The notes under the pieces are model-generated. The model was not told the DNA's origin. It was given only the letters and a program-made list of their open reading frames with translations, and did no database searches. Positions 1-8,291 of a stretch of DNA of 64,000 nucleotides are shown one piece after another. The DNA is from Arthrobacter sp. M2012083 (lineage in GTDB: Bacteria > Actinomycetota > Actinomycetes > Actinomycetales > Micrococcaceae). A program made the position numbers and the translations under genes. The stretch is taken from NCBI RefSeq assembly GCF_000281065.1, contig NZ_AKKK01000062.1:124001-188000 (forward strand), in the 5' to 3' direction. The stretch's first letter is position 1. Every line of letters starts with the position of its first letter.

Positions 1-1
1 C

Positions 2-979
2 AAGAACGGCTACGACCTCAATGGTGCGGGCGGCTTCCAACCCGGTTCAACCATGAAACCGTTCATCTACGCCGAGTGGCTCAATGAGGGCAAGCACCCC
101 ACCGCCGTGGTGGATGCTTCCCGAAGGGTATACCCGGTTGGTTTCCCATGGCGTTCGAGCTGCGGCAAGGTCCTTGGTGGTTACAGCACCGCCCAAAAAG
201 CCCAGAACCTGGGGGCCGACGACGATCTGCAGAATAACGACGACGGCTACTACCGGCCGATGCCCATCAATTACGGTCTCTACAACTCCATAAACACCGC
301 TACCTTCGCCACCGCCGCCCAGCTGGACTTCTGCGGGATCCAGAAGATGGTGGACGCCGTTGGCCTGCACAGCGGCTTGGACAATGCGCCCGTCAACATG
401 CACCAGATCGGCAACCTCCTCGGCTCCATCGGCGTGGCCCCACTGGTCCTGGCGAGCGCCTACGCCACGTTTGCCAATGACGGCACATATTGCGAACCCA
501 TCGCGATCACCCAGGTCAGCGATTTCCAGGGAAGGGAGTACGAAGCCCAAACACCGGAATGCCGGGAAGCCGTAAAACCGGCCGTGGCGCGAGGTGTGAA
601 CGCGGTCCTGCAGGATGTGATGAAAGTGGGTTCCGGCGTCTGGATTGAACCCAAGGTCCACACCAAGGTCCCAGTTGCCGCCAAGACAGGCACGTCCAAC
701 AACAACGGCGCCACATGGGTGGCCGGCTACACCACGGCCCTGGCTACGGCGTCGTTCTTTGGAGATACGACGGCGGGACAACAGCGGGCGGGGCAGAACA
801 TCACCATCAACGGCAAGTTCTACAAATCCTTGGACGGGTACATGATCGCCGGGCCGCAATGGGCCAACTACATGGTGGAAGCCGTGGCTCTTTACCCGAG
901 CGGGCCGTTCGTGGCACCGGCTCCGCCCCCGTCTCCTGCGCCTACGGTGCCGGCGACTCCGACGTTAACGGGTCGCTGA
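2..979 (+). CDS. penicillin-binding protein, C-terminal part (partial at left edge)
   Basis: This is the transpeptidase half of a class A-type penicillin-binding protein, which cross-links peptidoglycan outside the membrane. The reading frame is open from the first bases, so the start lies left of the window. Visible active-site motifs are S-T-M-K (the nucleophile Ser is about residue 16 of the visible part), S-I-N after YGLYN, and K-T-G-T near residue 225. The last 25 residues or so are a Pro/Ala-rich tail, common on actinobacterial PBPs. The transglycosylase domain expected upstream cannot be seen, so class A rather than class B is inferred from the sequence around the motifs. Confidence 0.9.
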   Translation, partial: KNGYDLNGAGGFQPGSTMKPFIYAEWLNEGKHPTAVVDASRRVYPVGFPWRSSCGKVLGGYSTAQKAQNLGADDDLQNNDDGYYRPMPINYGLYNSINTATFATAAQLDFCGIQKMVDAVGLHSGLDNAPVNMHQIGNLLGSIGVAPLVLASAYATFANDGTYCEPIAITQVSDFQGREYEAQTPECREAVKPAVARGVNAVLQDVMKVGSGVWIEPKVHTKVPVAAKTGTSNNNGATWVAGYTTALATASFFGDTTAGQQRAGQNITINGKFYKSLDGYMIAGPQWANYMVEAVALYPSGPFVAPAPPPSPAPTVPATPTLTGR

Positions 980-986
980 CGTTCCC

Positions 987-1166
987 TTGCGAGGCCCGGT
1001 CTACACGCTATTCCCCCACCAAAGCCCGCAAAGCAGGCCCCACAACAAACCACCCCACCTTGCGAGGCCCGGTCTACACGCCATTCCCCCACCAAAGCCT
1101 GCAAAGCAGGCCCCACAACAAACCACCCCACCTTGCGAGGCCCGGTCTACACGCCATTCCCCCACA
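987..1166. repeat. 73-bp tandem direct repeat
   Basis: Units begin TTGCGAGGCCCGGTCTACAC at 987, 1060 and 1133, an exact 73-bp period. The first two units are complete and nearly identical; the third diverges after about 34 bases. The 3' part of the unit (GCAAAGCAGGCCCCACAAC) reappears at about 1226-1245, as if the third unit were split by an unrelated GC-rich stretch. The array fills the gap between the PBP stop and the convergent amidotransferase. No convincing reading frame runs through it. Confidence 0.85.
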
Positions 1167-1252
1167 GGGCCCACGCCGCCCGGGTTCCCTGACTGAGCTT
1201 GCGAAGTGAGGGAGGCGGTGGGGATGCAAAGCAGGCCCCACAACTCAAGGGG

Positions 1253-1984
1253 CTAGCGGGCGTAGCGCTCCGTGAAGTTCCTGAGCACCCGCATCGGTTC
1301 GGTCACGAATGACTGACTGGCCGTCTCGATGAGTTCATCGGCTGCGTGGGGCGGGAAGTAGCCGGCGTTCTTGTAGATGTTGATGCGGGTGATGAGGCCG
1401 TCGGCGTCCAGTTCAGGGTGGAACTGCGTGGCGTATAGGTTGTTCTTGATCCGGAACATGTGCACCGGGCACGCTTCTGAACTGGCCAACAGCACAGCGT
1501 GTTCGGGAAGTTTGCTGCATGCTTCCTTGTGTCCAACGAACGCATCGAAGGTGCGCGGGACACCGCGGAGCATGGGATCGCGTTCTCCGTCTGCGGTCAG
1601 CGTGATCCGGGTTGCCCCCACCGCTTCCCCAAAACGGCGATCGATGACGGCGCCCTGGTGCACGCCCAGTGTGCCGACGCCGTAGCAGGCGCCCAGGAAT
1701 GGGAAGTCCTCGGCCACGATCCTATCCAGCAGCGATGAGAGTTCCGTCTCAACCCGGATCTGGGCTGCGCTCTTTTCCTCCACAGGATCGCTGGAGGTGT
1801 AAGGGCTGCCACCGACGATCACGCCGGAATAATCGGACAGCTCAAGGGACGGCAAAGGCGCGGATTCCAGCCGGATGCGGACCAGTTCCTCCGGTTTCAG
1901 GCCGCAGTATCGGAGGTACGCCTGGTACTCATCATCGGCGGCGGCATCTTCGGCGCGCGTGGCCAGCAATAGGAAGGGCTTCAC
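1253..1984 (-). CDS. class I glutamine amidotransferase-like protein (GMP synthase GATase type)
   Basis: A 243-aa single-domain class I glutamine amidotransferase; such enzymes release ammonia from glutamine, or act as related gamma-glutamyl hydrolases. The nucleophile Cys100 sits in GACYG, and His189 and Glu191 lie in QFHPE, completing the triad. No synthetase domain is fused, so the ammonia acceptor is unknown. The frame is open up to 2170, but that would overlap the divergent MFS gene. I chose the GTG at 1984, which places the usual N-terminal strand (KPFLLLATR) at the start; an ATG at 2080 is an alternative. The ribosome site is weak. Confidence 0.75.
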   Translation of the reverse strand: MKPFLLLATRAEDAAADDEYQAYLRYCGLKPEELVRIRLESAPLPSLELSDYSGVIVGGSPYTSSDPVEEKSAAQIRVETELSSLLDRIVAEDFPFLGACYGVGTLGVHQGAVIDRRFGEAVGATRITLTADGERDPMLRGVPRTFDAFVGHKEACSKLPEHAVLLASSEACPVHMFRIKNNLYATQFHPELDADGLITRINIYKNAGYFPPHAADELIETASQSFVTEPMRVLRNFTERYAR

Positions 1985-2086
1985 AGGCCCAGTCTGCGCG
2001 AGGAATGGCTGACGGACAAAGTGTGTTGCTAGCGGGAGGGGGTTTCTGACAGAGACTCCCTCGCATTGCCGTGGCTGCATAACGTT

Positions 2087-2100
2087 GTAGGGGTCCCTAC
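2087..2100. promoter_or_regulatory. short palindrome between divergent amidotransferase and MFS genes
   Basis: GTAGGG-GT-CCCTAC is a perfect 6-bp inverted repeat with a 2-bp centre, 33 bases before the MFS start. It could be an operator for either divergent gene. No dedicated regulator gene lies next to it. Confidence 0.35.
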
Positions 2101-2133
2101 GAAACCCCGGACTCATCCCAGAGGAGCAAATCT

Positions 2134-3375
2134 TTGAAGCAGGACCCCGTGGTCGTCGGAACGCCATCACCCGAGGCGTCGCGTGCTGAAACGCAGCAAC
2201 CGAAGAAGATCCCGTGGGGCGGACTCTTGGTGCTCGCAGCCGCCGGTTTCACCGCAGTAACCACCGAACTCCTGCCTTCGGGCCTGCTCCCCCAGATCAG
2301 CAGGGACCTCGGGGTGGACGAATCGGCTGTGGGTTCTTTGACTGCGGTCTACGCGGCAATCATCGTCTTCACGGCCTTACCGCTCTCCCGGTTCCTTGCC
2401 GGACGGGTTCCACGCAAAACCCTGCTGATCGCCACTGTTCTGGCGTTTGCCCTCAGCAACGTGCTCCTGGCGCTCAGCCCCACGCTGGGTTGGGCGATCG
2501 GGGCCCGACTCCTTGGCGGCATCGCGCACGGAATGTTGTGGTCCAGCATGGCACCGTACGTTGCACGCATCGTTCCCGCACATTCCGTGGGCAGGGCCAT
2601 GGCTGTTGTGTTCAGCGGTAACAGCATCGCGTTGGCCGTCGGCGCTCCCCTTGGAACGTTGATGGGTTCACTCATGACGTGGCGGGCGTCGTTCATGGTC
2701 CTTGCCGGGGTGGGTGCGCTGCTGGCAGCTCTGGCGTTTTGGCTTCTGCCGGGCGCGCATGACCAGGCCAGCCAAAAGACTCCGTCCCTTCGGGCAGCCA
2801 TGAAACTGCCGGGCGTTGTTGCCATCGCCATCGCTTGGCCGCTGTTGTTGCTGGCCCATTTCACTCTGTTCACCTACGTGGCCCCGTTCTTACTCGCCTC
2901 CGGTCTGCCGGAATCTGCCACGAGCATCTCCCTGTCCGTGGTGGGAATCGCCAGCCTGGTGGGTATCTGGATAGCCGGCATGACGGCTGACTCCCGCCCA
3001 CGCACCTCGGTGATTGCCGCCGTCGGACTCTTGACCCTTGCGTTCGCCCTGCTGCCTGCGCTGGGTGGCACCTGGGTGGGGGCGTTCGGGCTGATGACGC
3101 TGTGGGGTATCGCGTTCGGCGCGGTAGGCATCTACAACCAGGCTGCGATTCTCCGTGCAGGCGGCGAGCACAAGGACGCTGCCAACGGGCTCACCGTGGT
3201 GACCATCCAACTGGGTATCGCCGTCGGGGCTGTCTACGGAGCCTTCGCCCTCACCACAGTAGGTGCCCAACTGGTGCCTCTGGCAGCGGCCCTGCCCACA
3301 GCGATCGCCTTGGGGATCATCATCGCGAGCCGTCGCGGGGGCTATCCCGCCGGGCCGCGTGAGAACCGCCGTTAA
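2134..3375 (+). CDS. MFS transporter, drug:H+ antiporter (DHA1/AraJ-like)
   Basis: A 413-aa major facilitator with about 12 hydrophobic segments, probably a proton-driven efflux pump in the cytoplasmic membrane. After a hydrophilic N-terminus, TM1 is followed by the TTELLPSGLLP segment typical of DHA1 chloramphenicol/arabinose-type exporters; the RVPRK loop follows TM2. The start is a TTG preceded by GAGGAG at 2121-2126, a good ribosome site that decides the start. The gene is transcribed divergently from the amidotransferase. The substrate cannot be told from sequence. Confidence 0.85.
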   Translation: MKQDPVVVGTPSPEASRAETQQPKKIPWGGLLVLAAAGFTAVTTELLPSGLLPQISRDLGVDESAVGSLTAVYAAIIVFTALPLSRFLAGRVPRKTLLIATVLAFALSNVLLALSPTLGWAIGARLLGGIAHGMLWSSMAPYVARIVPAHSVGRAMAVVFSGNSIALAVGAPLGTLMGSLMTWRASFMVLAGVGALLAALAFWLLPGAHDQASQKTPSLRAAMKLPGVVAIAIAWPLLLLAHFTLFTYVAPFLLASGLPESATSISLSVVGIASLVGIWIAGMTADSRPRTSVIAAVGLLTLAFALLPALGGTWVGAFGLMTLWGIAFGAVGIYNQAAILRAGGEHKDAANGLTVVTIQLGIAVGAVYGAFALTTVGAQLVPLAAALPTAIALGIIIASRRGGYPAGPRENRR

Positions 3376-3424
3376 CATCCCCGAAACATGGCAGTGACCT
3401 GATCTTCACGAACCAAGGATTTCT

Positions 3425-3462
3425 GTAACTTACCTGCAACTTAGCTCTTCTGAGTCGGAAAC
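3425..3462 (+). promoter_or_regulatory. GlnR-like nitrogen box upstream of the ammonium transporter
   Basis: GTAAC (3425), six bases, GCAAC (3436), six bases, a degenerate CTTCT (3447), six bases, GAAAC (3458). This matches the spacing of the actinobacterial GlnR site (gTnAC-n6-GaAAc, repeated at 22 bp), with three of the four boxes recognisable. It lies 87-124 bases before the transporter start. Confidence 0.55.
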
Positions 3463-3548
3463 ATAGCTCACCGAATATTGATCGGGGGGTTGGCGTGGGC
3501 CGGAACAACGGCCCCGTTTCGGACAGGCTCAATGAGAAGGGAACGCAG

Positions 3549-4874
3549 GTGGAGATCTCTGCGCAACACGTCTGGATGATGTTGTCGGCGGCAATGGTGC
3601 TGTTCATGACCCCCGGCCTCGGCCTCTTCTACGGCGGCATGACCCGAGCCAAAGCTGCGCTCAACATGATCATGATGAGCTTCATCTCGGCGGGCATCGT
3701 TGGCATGGTGTGGGTCCTGTGGGGCTACTCGATGACCACCGGCGACGGATTCCTCGGCCTGTTCGGCAACCCCTTCGCGCACTTTGGCCTGCAGGACCTG
3801 ATCGGGTCGCCCGATCTCATCAAGGCCGGCTTCGCCGCCACTTTCGCCATCATCACCGTTGCCCTGATCAGCGGAGCAATTGCCGACCGCGCCAAGTTCG
3901 GTGCCTGGGCACTGTTCGTACCGATCTGGATCACCGTGGTCTACTGCCCGCTGGCCTACATGATCTGGGGCGGTGGCCTCATGAGCGCCGGTGGTGCCGT
4001 CACCCAAATCTTCGGTCAGGTCATCGACTTCGCCGGTGGTGCTGTAGTTGAGGTCAGTTCCGGAACCGCCGCTTTCGTCCTCGCATTGATCGTGGGAAAG
4101 CGTCACGGCTTCGCCAAAGACCCCAATCACCGGCCGCATAACGTCCCGTTCATCATGATCGGCGCGGCCATTCTCTGGTTCGGCTGGTTCGGATTCAACG
4201 GCGGCGCAGCAACCACGGCCGAACAGGCTGGCCTCATCTGGATCAACACCCTGGTCACACCGGCGGCGGCAATGCTCAGCTGGCTCGTGGTGGAGAAGAT
4301 CCGTCACGGCCACCCCACATCGCTGGGTGCGGCGTCCGGCGTCGTGGCTGGACTGGTTGCCATCACGCCTTCCTGCGCCAACATCAGCCCTCTTGCCGCC
4401 CTCGGATTGGGCCTCGTTGCCGGAGCCGCCTGCGCGGTGTTCGTTGACCTGAAGTACCGGTTCGGTTTCGACGACTCCCTGGACGTTGTGGGCGTACACT
4501 TCGGCGCCGGCGTCATCGGCACACTGTCGTTGGGCTTCATCGCCTTCCCCACTGAGGGCACGGCCGGCGGCCTCCTTTACGGCGGCGGCCCGCAGCAACT
4601 CATTGCCCAGACGGTGGCCGTGCTGATCACCATCGCCCTGTCCGGTTTGGGCACGCTGGTGATCGGCCGGGCCATTCACAAGACCATCGGATTCCGCGTA
4701 CCCCTGGAGCACGAAGTCACCGGCGTCGACCTCACCCAGCACGCCGAGTCCGCGTACGAGTTCGGCCTCACCGCCCACGGCCATTTCCGCCAGCAGCAGG
4801 CACACCTGTCAACTCTGATTGGTCGGAAGCCAGCTGCAGCAGCGCCCGAGGCGAAAGAGGACAGCTTCGCCTAA
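3549..4874 (+). CDS. amt: ammonium transporter
   Basis: A 441-aa Amt/Rh-family channel that takes ammonium into the cell. The N-terminus (HVWMMLSAAMVLFMTPGL, then FYGGM) is the family hallmark. Eleven membrane segments are expected, followed by a hydrophilic C-terminal tail of about 45 residues. The frame is open from a GTG at 3495, but the GTG at 3549 is preceded by AAGGGA at 3537-3542 and places the family N-terminus correctly. The gene stands alone, without glnK or glnD nearby. A GlnR-like box lies upstream, consistent with nitrogen control, and a strong hairpin follows the stop. Confidence 0.95.
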   Translation: MEISAQHVWMMLSAAMVLFMTPGLGLFYGGMTRAKAALNMIMMSFISAGIVGMVWVLWGYSMTTGDGFLGLFGNPFAHFGLQDLIGSPDLIKAGFAATFAIITVALISGAIADRAKFGAWALFVPIWITVVYCPLAYMIWGGGLMSAGGAVTQIFGQVIDFAGGAVVEVSSGTAAFVLALIVGKRHGFAKDPNHRPHNVPFIMIGAAILWFGWFGFNGGAATTAEQAGLIWINTLVTPAAAMLSWLVVEKIRHGHPTSLGAASGVVAGLVAITPSCANISPLAALGLGLVAGAACAVFVDLKYRFGFDDSLDVVGVHFGAGVIGTLSLGFIAFPTEGTAGGLLYGGGPQQLIAQTVAVLITIALSGLGTLVIGRAIHKTIGFRVPLEHEVTGVDLTQHAESAYEFGLTAHGHFRQQQAHLSTLIGRKPAAAAPEAKEDSFA

Positions 4875-4888
4875 GGGACCATGCACAG

Positions 4889-4934
4889 AACAGCAGCCGA
4901 CGGCGGAACTTCAGTCCCGCCGTCGGCTGCTGTT
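4889..4934. terminator. strong hairpin after amt
   Basis: An 18-bp perfect stem (4889-4906 with 4917-4934) and a 10-base loop. The right arm ends in TGTT. It lies 15 bases after the amt stop and 35 bases before the end of the convergent DUF1992 gene, so it probably terminates both. Confidence 0.85.
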
Positions 4935-4969
4935 TGTGCCGTCCCCACTCAAGGTAGGTAGCAGTCGGG

Positions 4970-5566
4970 TTAACCGGAGCCGTTCCAGAGGCGCTGCCAC
5001 CACGTCCGCTTGCCCGGCGGTTCGGGTTGCGGCTCCGGAGGTCCCGCGGCTGCCCTGCGCTCCCGCCACTTTTCCACCTCGGCTTCCACCTCACGGAGCT
5101 TGGTGATCACGGGAGGGCCGCCCTGAAGTTGCCTACGCGCCTCGATCACACGTTTGTTGAAGTCCTCGAGGATGTCCCTGACCTGCTTGTCCGTGTACTG
5201 CTGGTCCAACTTGGCGTCGAGCTCCGAGTCCTCGATCCGTAGCAGAATGGCGGGCGGACCGATCCCGCTCAGCCGTTCGCGCTGGATGAGGCCCTTGACC
5301 CACCAATCGGGATCGTAGTGCTCCCCCAAACCGGGGATTGGCTTGCCCGCATACTTCAGGTTGTCGAACTTGCCTTGGTTCATGGCGTCCCGGATGAGGT
5401 ACTCAACCCGGGCCGCGTCGTCTACTTTGCGGCGTTTCTCGCGTTCTTCGGCATCCGCGGCCTCAAGCTCTGCGTCTTCCTCGGCATTTCCGCCCCAGGA
5501 ACGCACCGCCCGCAGTTCCGCGCCCCGCTCGAGCTTGCGCCTGAAGGCGTTGTTCTCGGCGTTCAC
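4970..5566 (-). CDS. DUF1992 (DnaJ-homologue subfamily C member 28 conserved) domain protein
   Basis: A 198-aa soluble, highly charged protein. Residues about 50-120 carry the DUF1992 signature: IRDAMNQGKFDNL, then GKPIPGLG, DPDWW and GLIQRE. The domain also occurs in DnaJ-like DNAJC28, but no J domain is present here and the biochemical role is unknown. The rest is predicted helical and charged, with a Pro-rich C-terminus. The GTG start is preceded by GAGGAGG on the minus strand. It is monocistronic, convergent with amt. Confidence 0.85.
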   Translation of the reverse strand: MNAENNAFRRKLERGAELRAVRSWGGNAEEDAELEAADAEEREKRRKVDDAARVEYLIRDAMNQGKFDNLKYAGKPIPGLGEHYDPDWWVKGLIQRERLSGIGPPAILLRIEDSELDAKLDQQYTDKQVRDILEDFNKRVIEARRQLQGGPPVITKLREVEAEVEKWRERRAAAGPPEPQPEPPGKRTWWQRLWNGSG

Positions 5567-5704
5567 GTTCCCGCCACCTCCTCACACGGCAGCCCTCGCC
5601 TGCCGGAAATCGTGCTTCTGGATCAAGTATTCCGCACGTTGCTGTGGTTAATCCCCGTACCCCGGGCCCGTTGTTTGAAACCGGGCGACCCCCGGGTGCC
5701 GCTG

Positions 5705-5785
5705 CCACCCACTTTGACATTGCGACAGCCCCGACACGCCGCGCTCCCGGGTGTGTCGGGGCTGAATGCAGCTCAAAGTGGGTGG
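5705..5785. repeat. intergenic palindromic element, copy 1
   Basis: Two nested perfect inverted repeats: outer arms of 13 bp (5705-5717 with 5773-5785) and inner arms of 12 bp (5726-5737 with 5753-5764), around a 15-base GC-rich loop. Its right end, CTCAAAGTGGGTGGTG, is almost the same as the right end of the element at 42674-42759, suggesting a dispersed family. It sits just beyond the 3' end of the SulP gene and may also end that transcript. Confidence 0.7.
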
Positions 5786-5816
5786 TGGCCGAACCTGCAG
5801 CCCTGCGCTCTGGGAG

Positions 5817-8090
5817 CTAGGCCCGGACAGCCATGCTCGGATCCAGCTGCTCGATGCCCTCCGGCGTCACCAGGACAACCCGGGCCGTGCAGATGTCGTA
5901 GAACAATCCAGTGGCCTGCAGTTGACCGGAAGCCAGGGCGGGACCTGTCACAGGGTGCTCTTCCAATTTCCGGAGTTGAAGGGCCACGTTCACCATGCTC
6001 AATTGGTCGAGCCGGCTATACCCTTCGGCCGAAGCAGCAACCGCCACAGGGTGCCCGGCAAGCAAAGCGGAGTAACTCGGCCGCGCATGCTCCAGCCAGG
6101 TGTCGAAGCCGTCGCCCATATCGGCCGAAGCACCCTCAGCATCGGCAATGACCGCCTTCATCGCACCACAGTTCGAGTGGCCACAGACCACTATGGAGTC
6201 CACGGACAACCCCTTGACGGCGAAGGACAGTGCCGAATCGATCGAAGCATCGCTGCCGTCGTGGCACACCACGTTGCCGATGTTCCGGAGCGTGAGGAGG
6301 TCGCCTGGTCCACTGCTGGTGATCAGGTTCGGGTTCACCCGCGAGTCGACGCAGGCAACAAAGAGTGTGTCCGGATTCTGCCCCTCCGTGAGGTCCTGCA
6401 CCAGCGGACGGACCTTGTCCGCGTGCCGCCGGTGATATTTGTCGATACCCAGGAGGATTGAGCGCAGCGGCAGCCGCCCACCGTCGTCATCCGATTTTGA
6501 ACCGTCGCCGGACGGCATCCAGGAAGTACGGGGCGGCAACGGGAATTCGCGTGGGTCCTGGCGCTGCGGGGTGTTGTCCTCGGCGTCGCTGAACGCGGTG
6601 GTGCCGTGTTCTTCGAGGATCACCGAGGCGCCGGTGTTGCGCTGCTGCTTCTGCCAGGCGACCAGGGCTTCGCGAAAGGCGTGATCGAGGTAGTCGGCAT
6701 TGAGTTCCACCACCACGTCCTGGCCTTCGGGCACGGAATGGAGGACGCGGTTGAGCCGGGGCAGTGCGAAGAAGCTGCACGAGCCGGCGATGGTGACGCG
6801 CCATGGCAGCGCTTCAGCAGACGGAGCATGTGCGTGGATCTGTGCACGGAGTACCCGCCAGAGCACGCAGAGGGCGGCAAGCGCGAGGCCGATGATGACG
6901 CCTTCGAGCAGGTTGAGGGCCACGACGCAGACCAAGGTGACGCTGTAGACGAGGAGGTCGCCGGTGCGGAGACTGGTCCGGATGTCGGCGACTTTGATGA
7001 GTTTCGCACCAATGACCAGCAGCAGGCCCGCGAGGACGGACAACGGAATCAATTGGATGAGGCCGGCGAAGAGCGCAGAGAACACCAAGACCCACACACC
7101 GTGCAGGACGGCCGAGGTGCGGCTCTTGGCCCCCGCTTCAACGTTGGTGGCACTGCGGACGATCACGCCCGTCACGGGAAGGCCGCCAAGCATGCCGGAA
7201 ACGACGTTCGCGGAGCCTTGGCCGACGAGTTCGCGGTTGAGGTTGGTGCGCGAGCCGCCCATTTTGTCCACGGCGACAGCTGACAAAAGCGACTCGATGC
7301 TCGCGATCAGGGCAACGGTGATGACAGCCATGGCCGCGGCGCGCCAGTTTCCGTCGGGCAGGCTGGGAAGTGCGATGGCGTCGAAGATGGACCCGCTGAA
7401 GCTGATGCGCTCGACGCTTGGTGCAACGGCAACGGAGACGGCTGTCACGGCGACGACGGCGGCCAACGGTCCGGGGATTTTGCGGACCGTTGCGGGGAGG
7501 AACTTCCACGTCAGCAGGATTGCGACGACGGCCAGACCCAGCAGCGCAGAGTGGAGCTCCACATTGGTGATGGCCCCTGGAAGCGCGGCGAGGTTTTCGA
7601 TAGCCGAGCCCGCGGCCTGACCGCCGAGAAGCACATGAAGTTGCTGGAGGATGATGGTAATCCCAATGCCTGCGAGCATCGCCTTGACCACCACCGGCGA
7701 CACTGCCAGCGCCGCCCGGCCTATGCGGCTGACACCCATGAGCAGCTGCACGACGCCGGCAGCAGCGGTGATGGCGCACGTCACCTGCCAGCCGAACTCG
7801 TCAACCAGACCGGCAACGACGACGGTCAGTCCGGCGGCCGGGCCGCTCACCTGCAGTGGGGAGCCTCCGAGGCTCCCTGCGACGATGCCTCCGACAGCTG
7901 CGGCAATGAGGCCGGCCATCACGGGAGCACCCGAGGCCGCGGCGATGCCGAGGGAAAGCGGAAGGGCTACGAGAAAAACGACAAGCGATGCCGGGAGGTC
8001 TGCCCCGAGGTTGCTCAGGAAACCTGGCTTGGTGCCTGGCGGGCTGTGGGAGTCGGCGGGAACGGTGGCGGATTCATCTGATTGCGGCAT
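5817..8090 (-). CDS. SulP-family anion transporter fused to beta-carbonic anhydrase
   Basis: A 757-aa fusion. Residues about 25-420 form the SulP (SLC26-like) membrane domain with PASLVVFLVALPLSLG as the first segment. About 430-510 corresponds to the position of the STAS-like region. About 545-757 is a beta-carbonic anhydrase with zinc-ligand motifs ACVDSR and CGHSNCGA. Such fusions are thought to import bicarbonate (or another anion) and interconvert it with CO2 at the inner membrane face. The ATG start has AGGAGAACC before it. The gene is monocistronic, with a repeat-rich upstream region. Substrate specificity is inferred only from the fusion. Confidence 0.93.
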   Translation of the reverse strand: MPQSDESATVPADSHSPPGTKPGFLSNLGADLPASLVVFLVALPLSLGIAAASGAPVMAGLIAAAVGGIVAGSLGGSPLQVSGPAAGLTVVVAGLVDEFGWQVTCAITAAAGVVQLLMGVSRIGRAALAVSPVVVKAMLAGIGITIILQQLHVLLGGQAAGSAIENLAALPGAITNVELHSALLGLAVVAILLTWKFLPATVRKIPGPLAAVVAVTAVSVAVAPSVERISFSGSIFDAIALPSLPDGNWRAAAMAVITVALIASIESLLSAVAVDKMGGSRTNLNRELVGQGSANVVSGMLGGLPVTGVIVRSATNVEAGAKSRTSAVLHGVWVLVFSALFAGLIQLIPLSVLAGLLLVIGAKLIKVADIRTSLRTGDLLVYSVTLVCVVALNLLEGVIIGLALAALCVLWRVLRAQIHAHAPSAEALPWRVTIAGSCSFFALPRLNRVLHSVPEGQDVVVELNADYLDHAFREALVAWQKQQRNTGASVILEEHGTTAFSDAEDNTPQRQDPREFPLPPRTSWMPSGDGSKSDDDGGRLPLRSILLGIDKYHRRHADKVRPLVQDLTEGQNPDTLFVACVDSRVNPNLITSSGPGDLLTLRNIGNVVCHDGSDASIDSALSFAVKGLSVDSIVVCGHSNCGAMKAVIADAEGASADMGDGFDTWLEHARPSYSALLAGHPVAVAASAEGYSRLDQLSMVNVALQLRKLEEHPVTGPALASGQLQATGLFYDICTARVVLVTPEGIEQLDPSMAVRA

Positions 8091-8134
8091 TGGTTCTCCT
8101 GGCTCGGGACTGCTGACCCTTCCAAGCTACGGAA

Positions 8135-8176
8135 CTTGTCACCATTAATGACAATGAGATGTGACAAGCGTGACAA
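8135..8176. promoter_or_regulatory. repeated TGACAA half-sites upstream of the SulP-carbonic anhydrase gene
   Basis: CTTGTCAC (8135-8142) and GTGACAAG (8161-8168) form a perfect 8-bp inverted repeat. TGACAA recurs at 8149-8154 and GTGACAA at 8170-8176. Four half-sites within 42 bp of AT-richer sequence, 45-85 bases before the start, look like a regulator-binding region, possibly including the promoter. The regulator is unknown. Confidence 0.5.
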
Positions 8177-8291
8177 AAGCTGTGAAGATGCGACTTCATG
8201 TTGGGACCAATGGGAACTTTCGCGGGGGTGGAGTGCGTTGGAGGTTCCGCAATGGCAAGACCATAAGGCTCCTTAGAATAGGCTGGGTCTC

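Noticed and set aside
987..1166. The 73-bp repeats as a CRISPR array
   Set aside because: The units are contiguous with no variable spacers and no cas genes are nearby.
3468..4805. A 445-codon minus-strand frame opposite amt
   Set aside because: It is the antisense shadow of amt, rich in Asp/Gly/His with no domain, and amt itself is certain.
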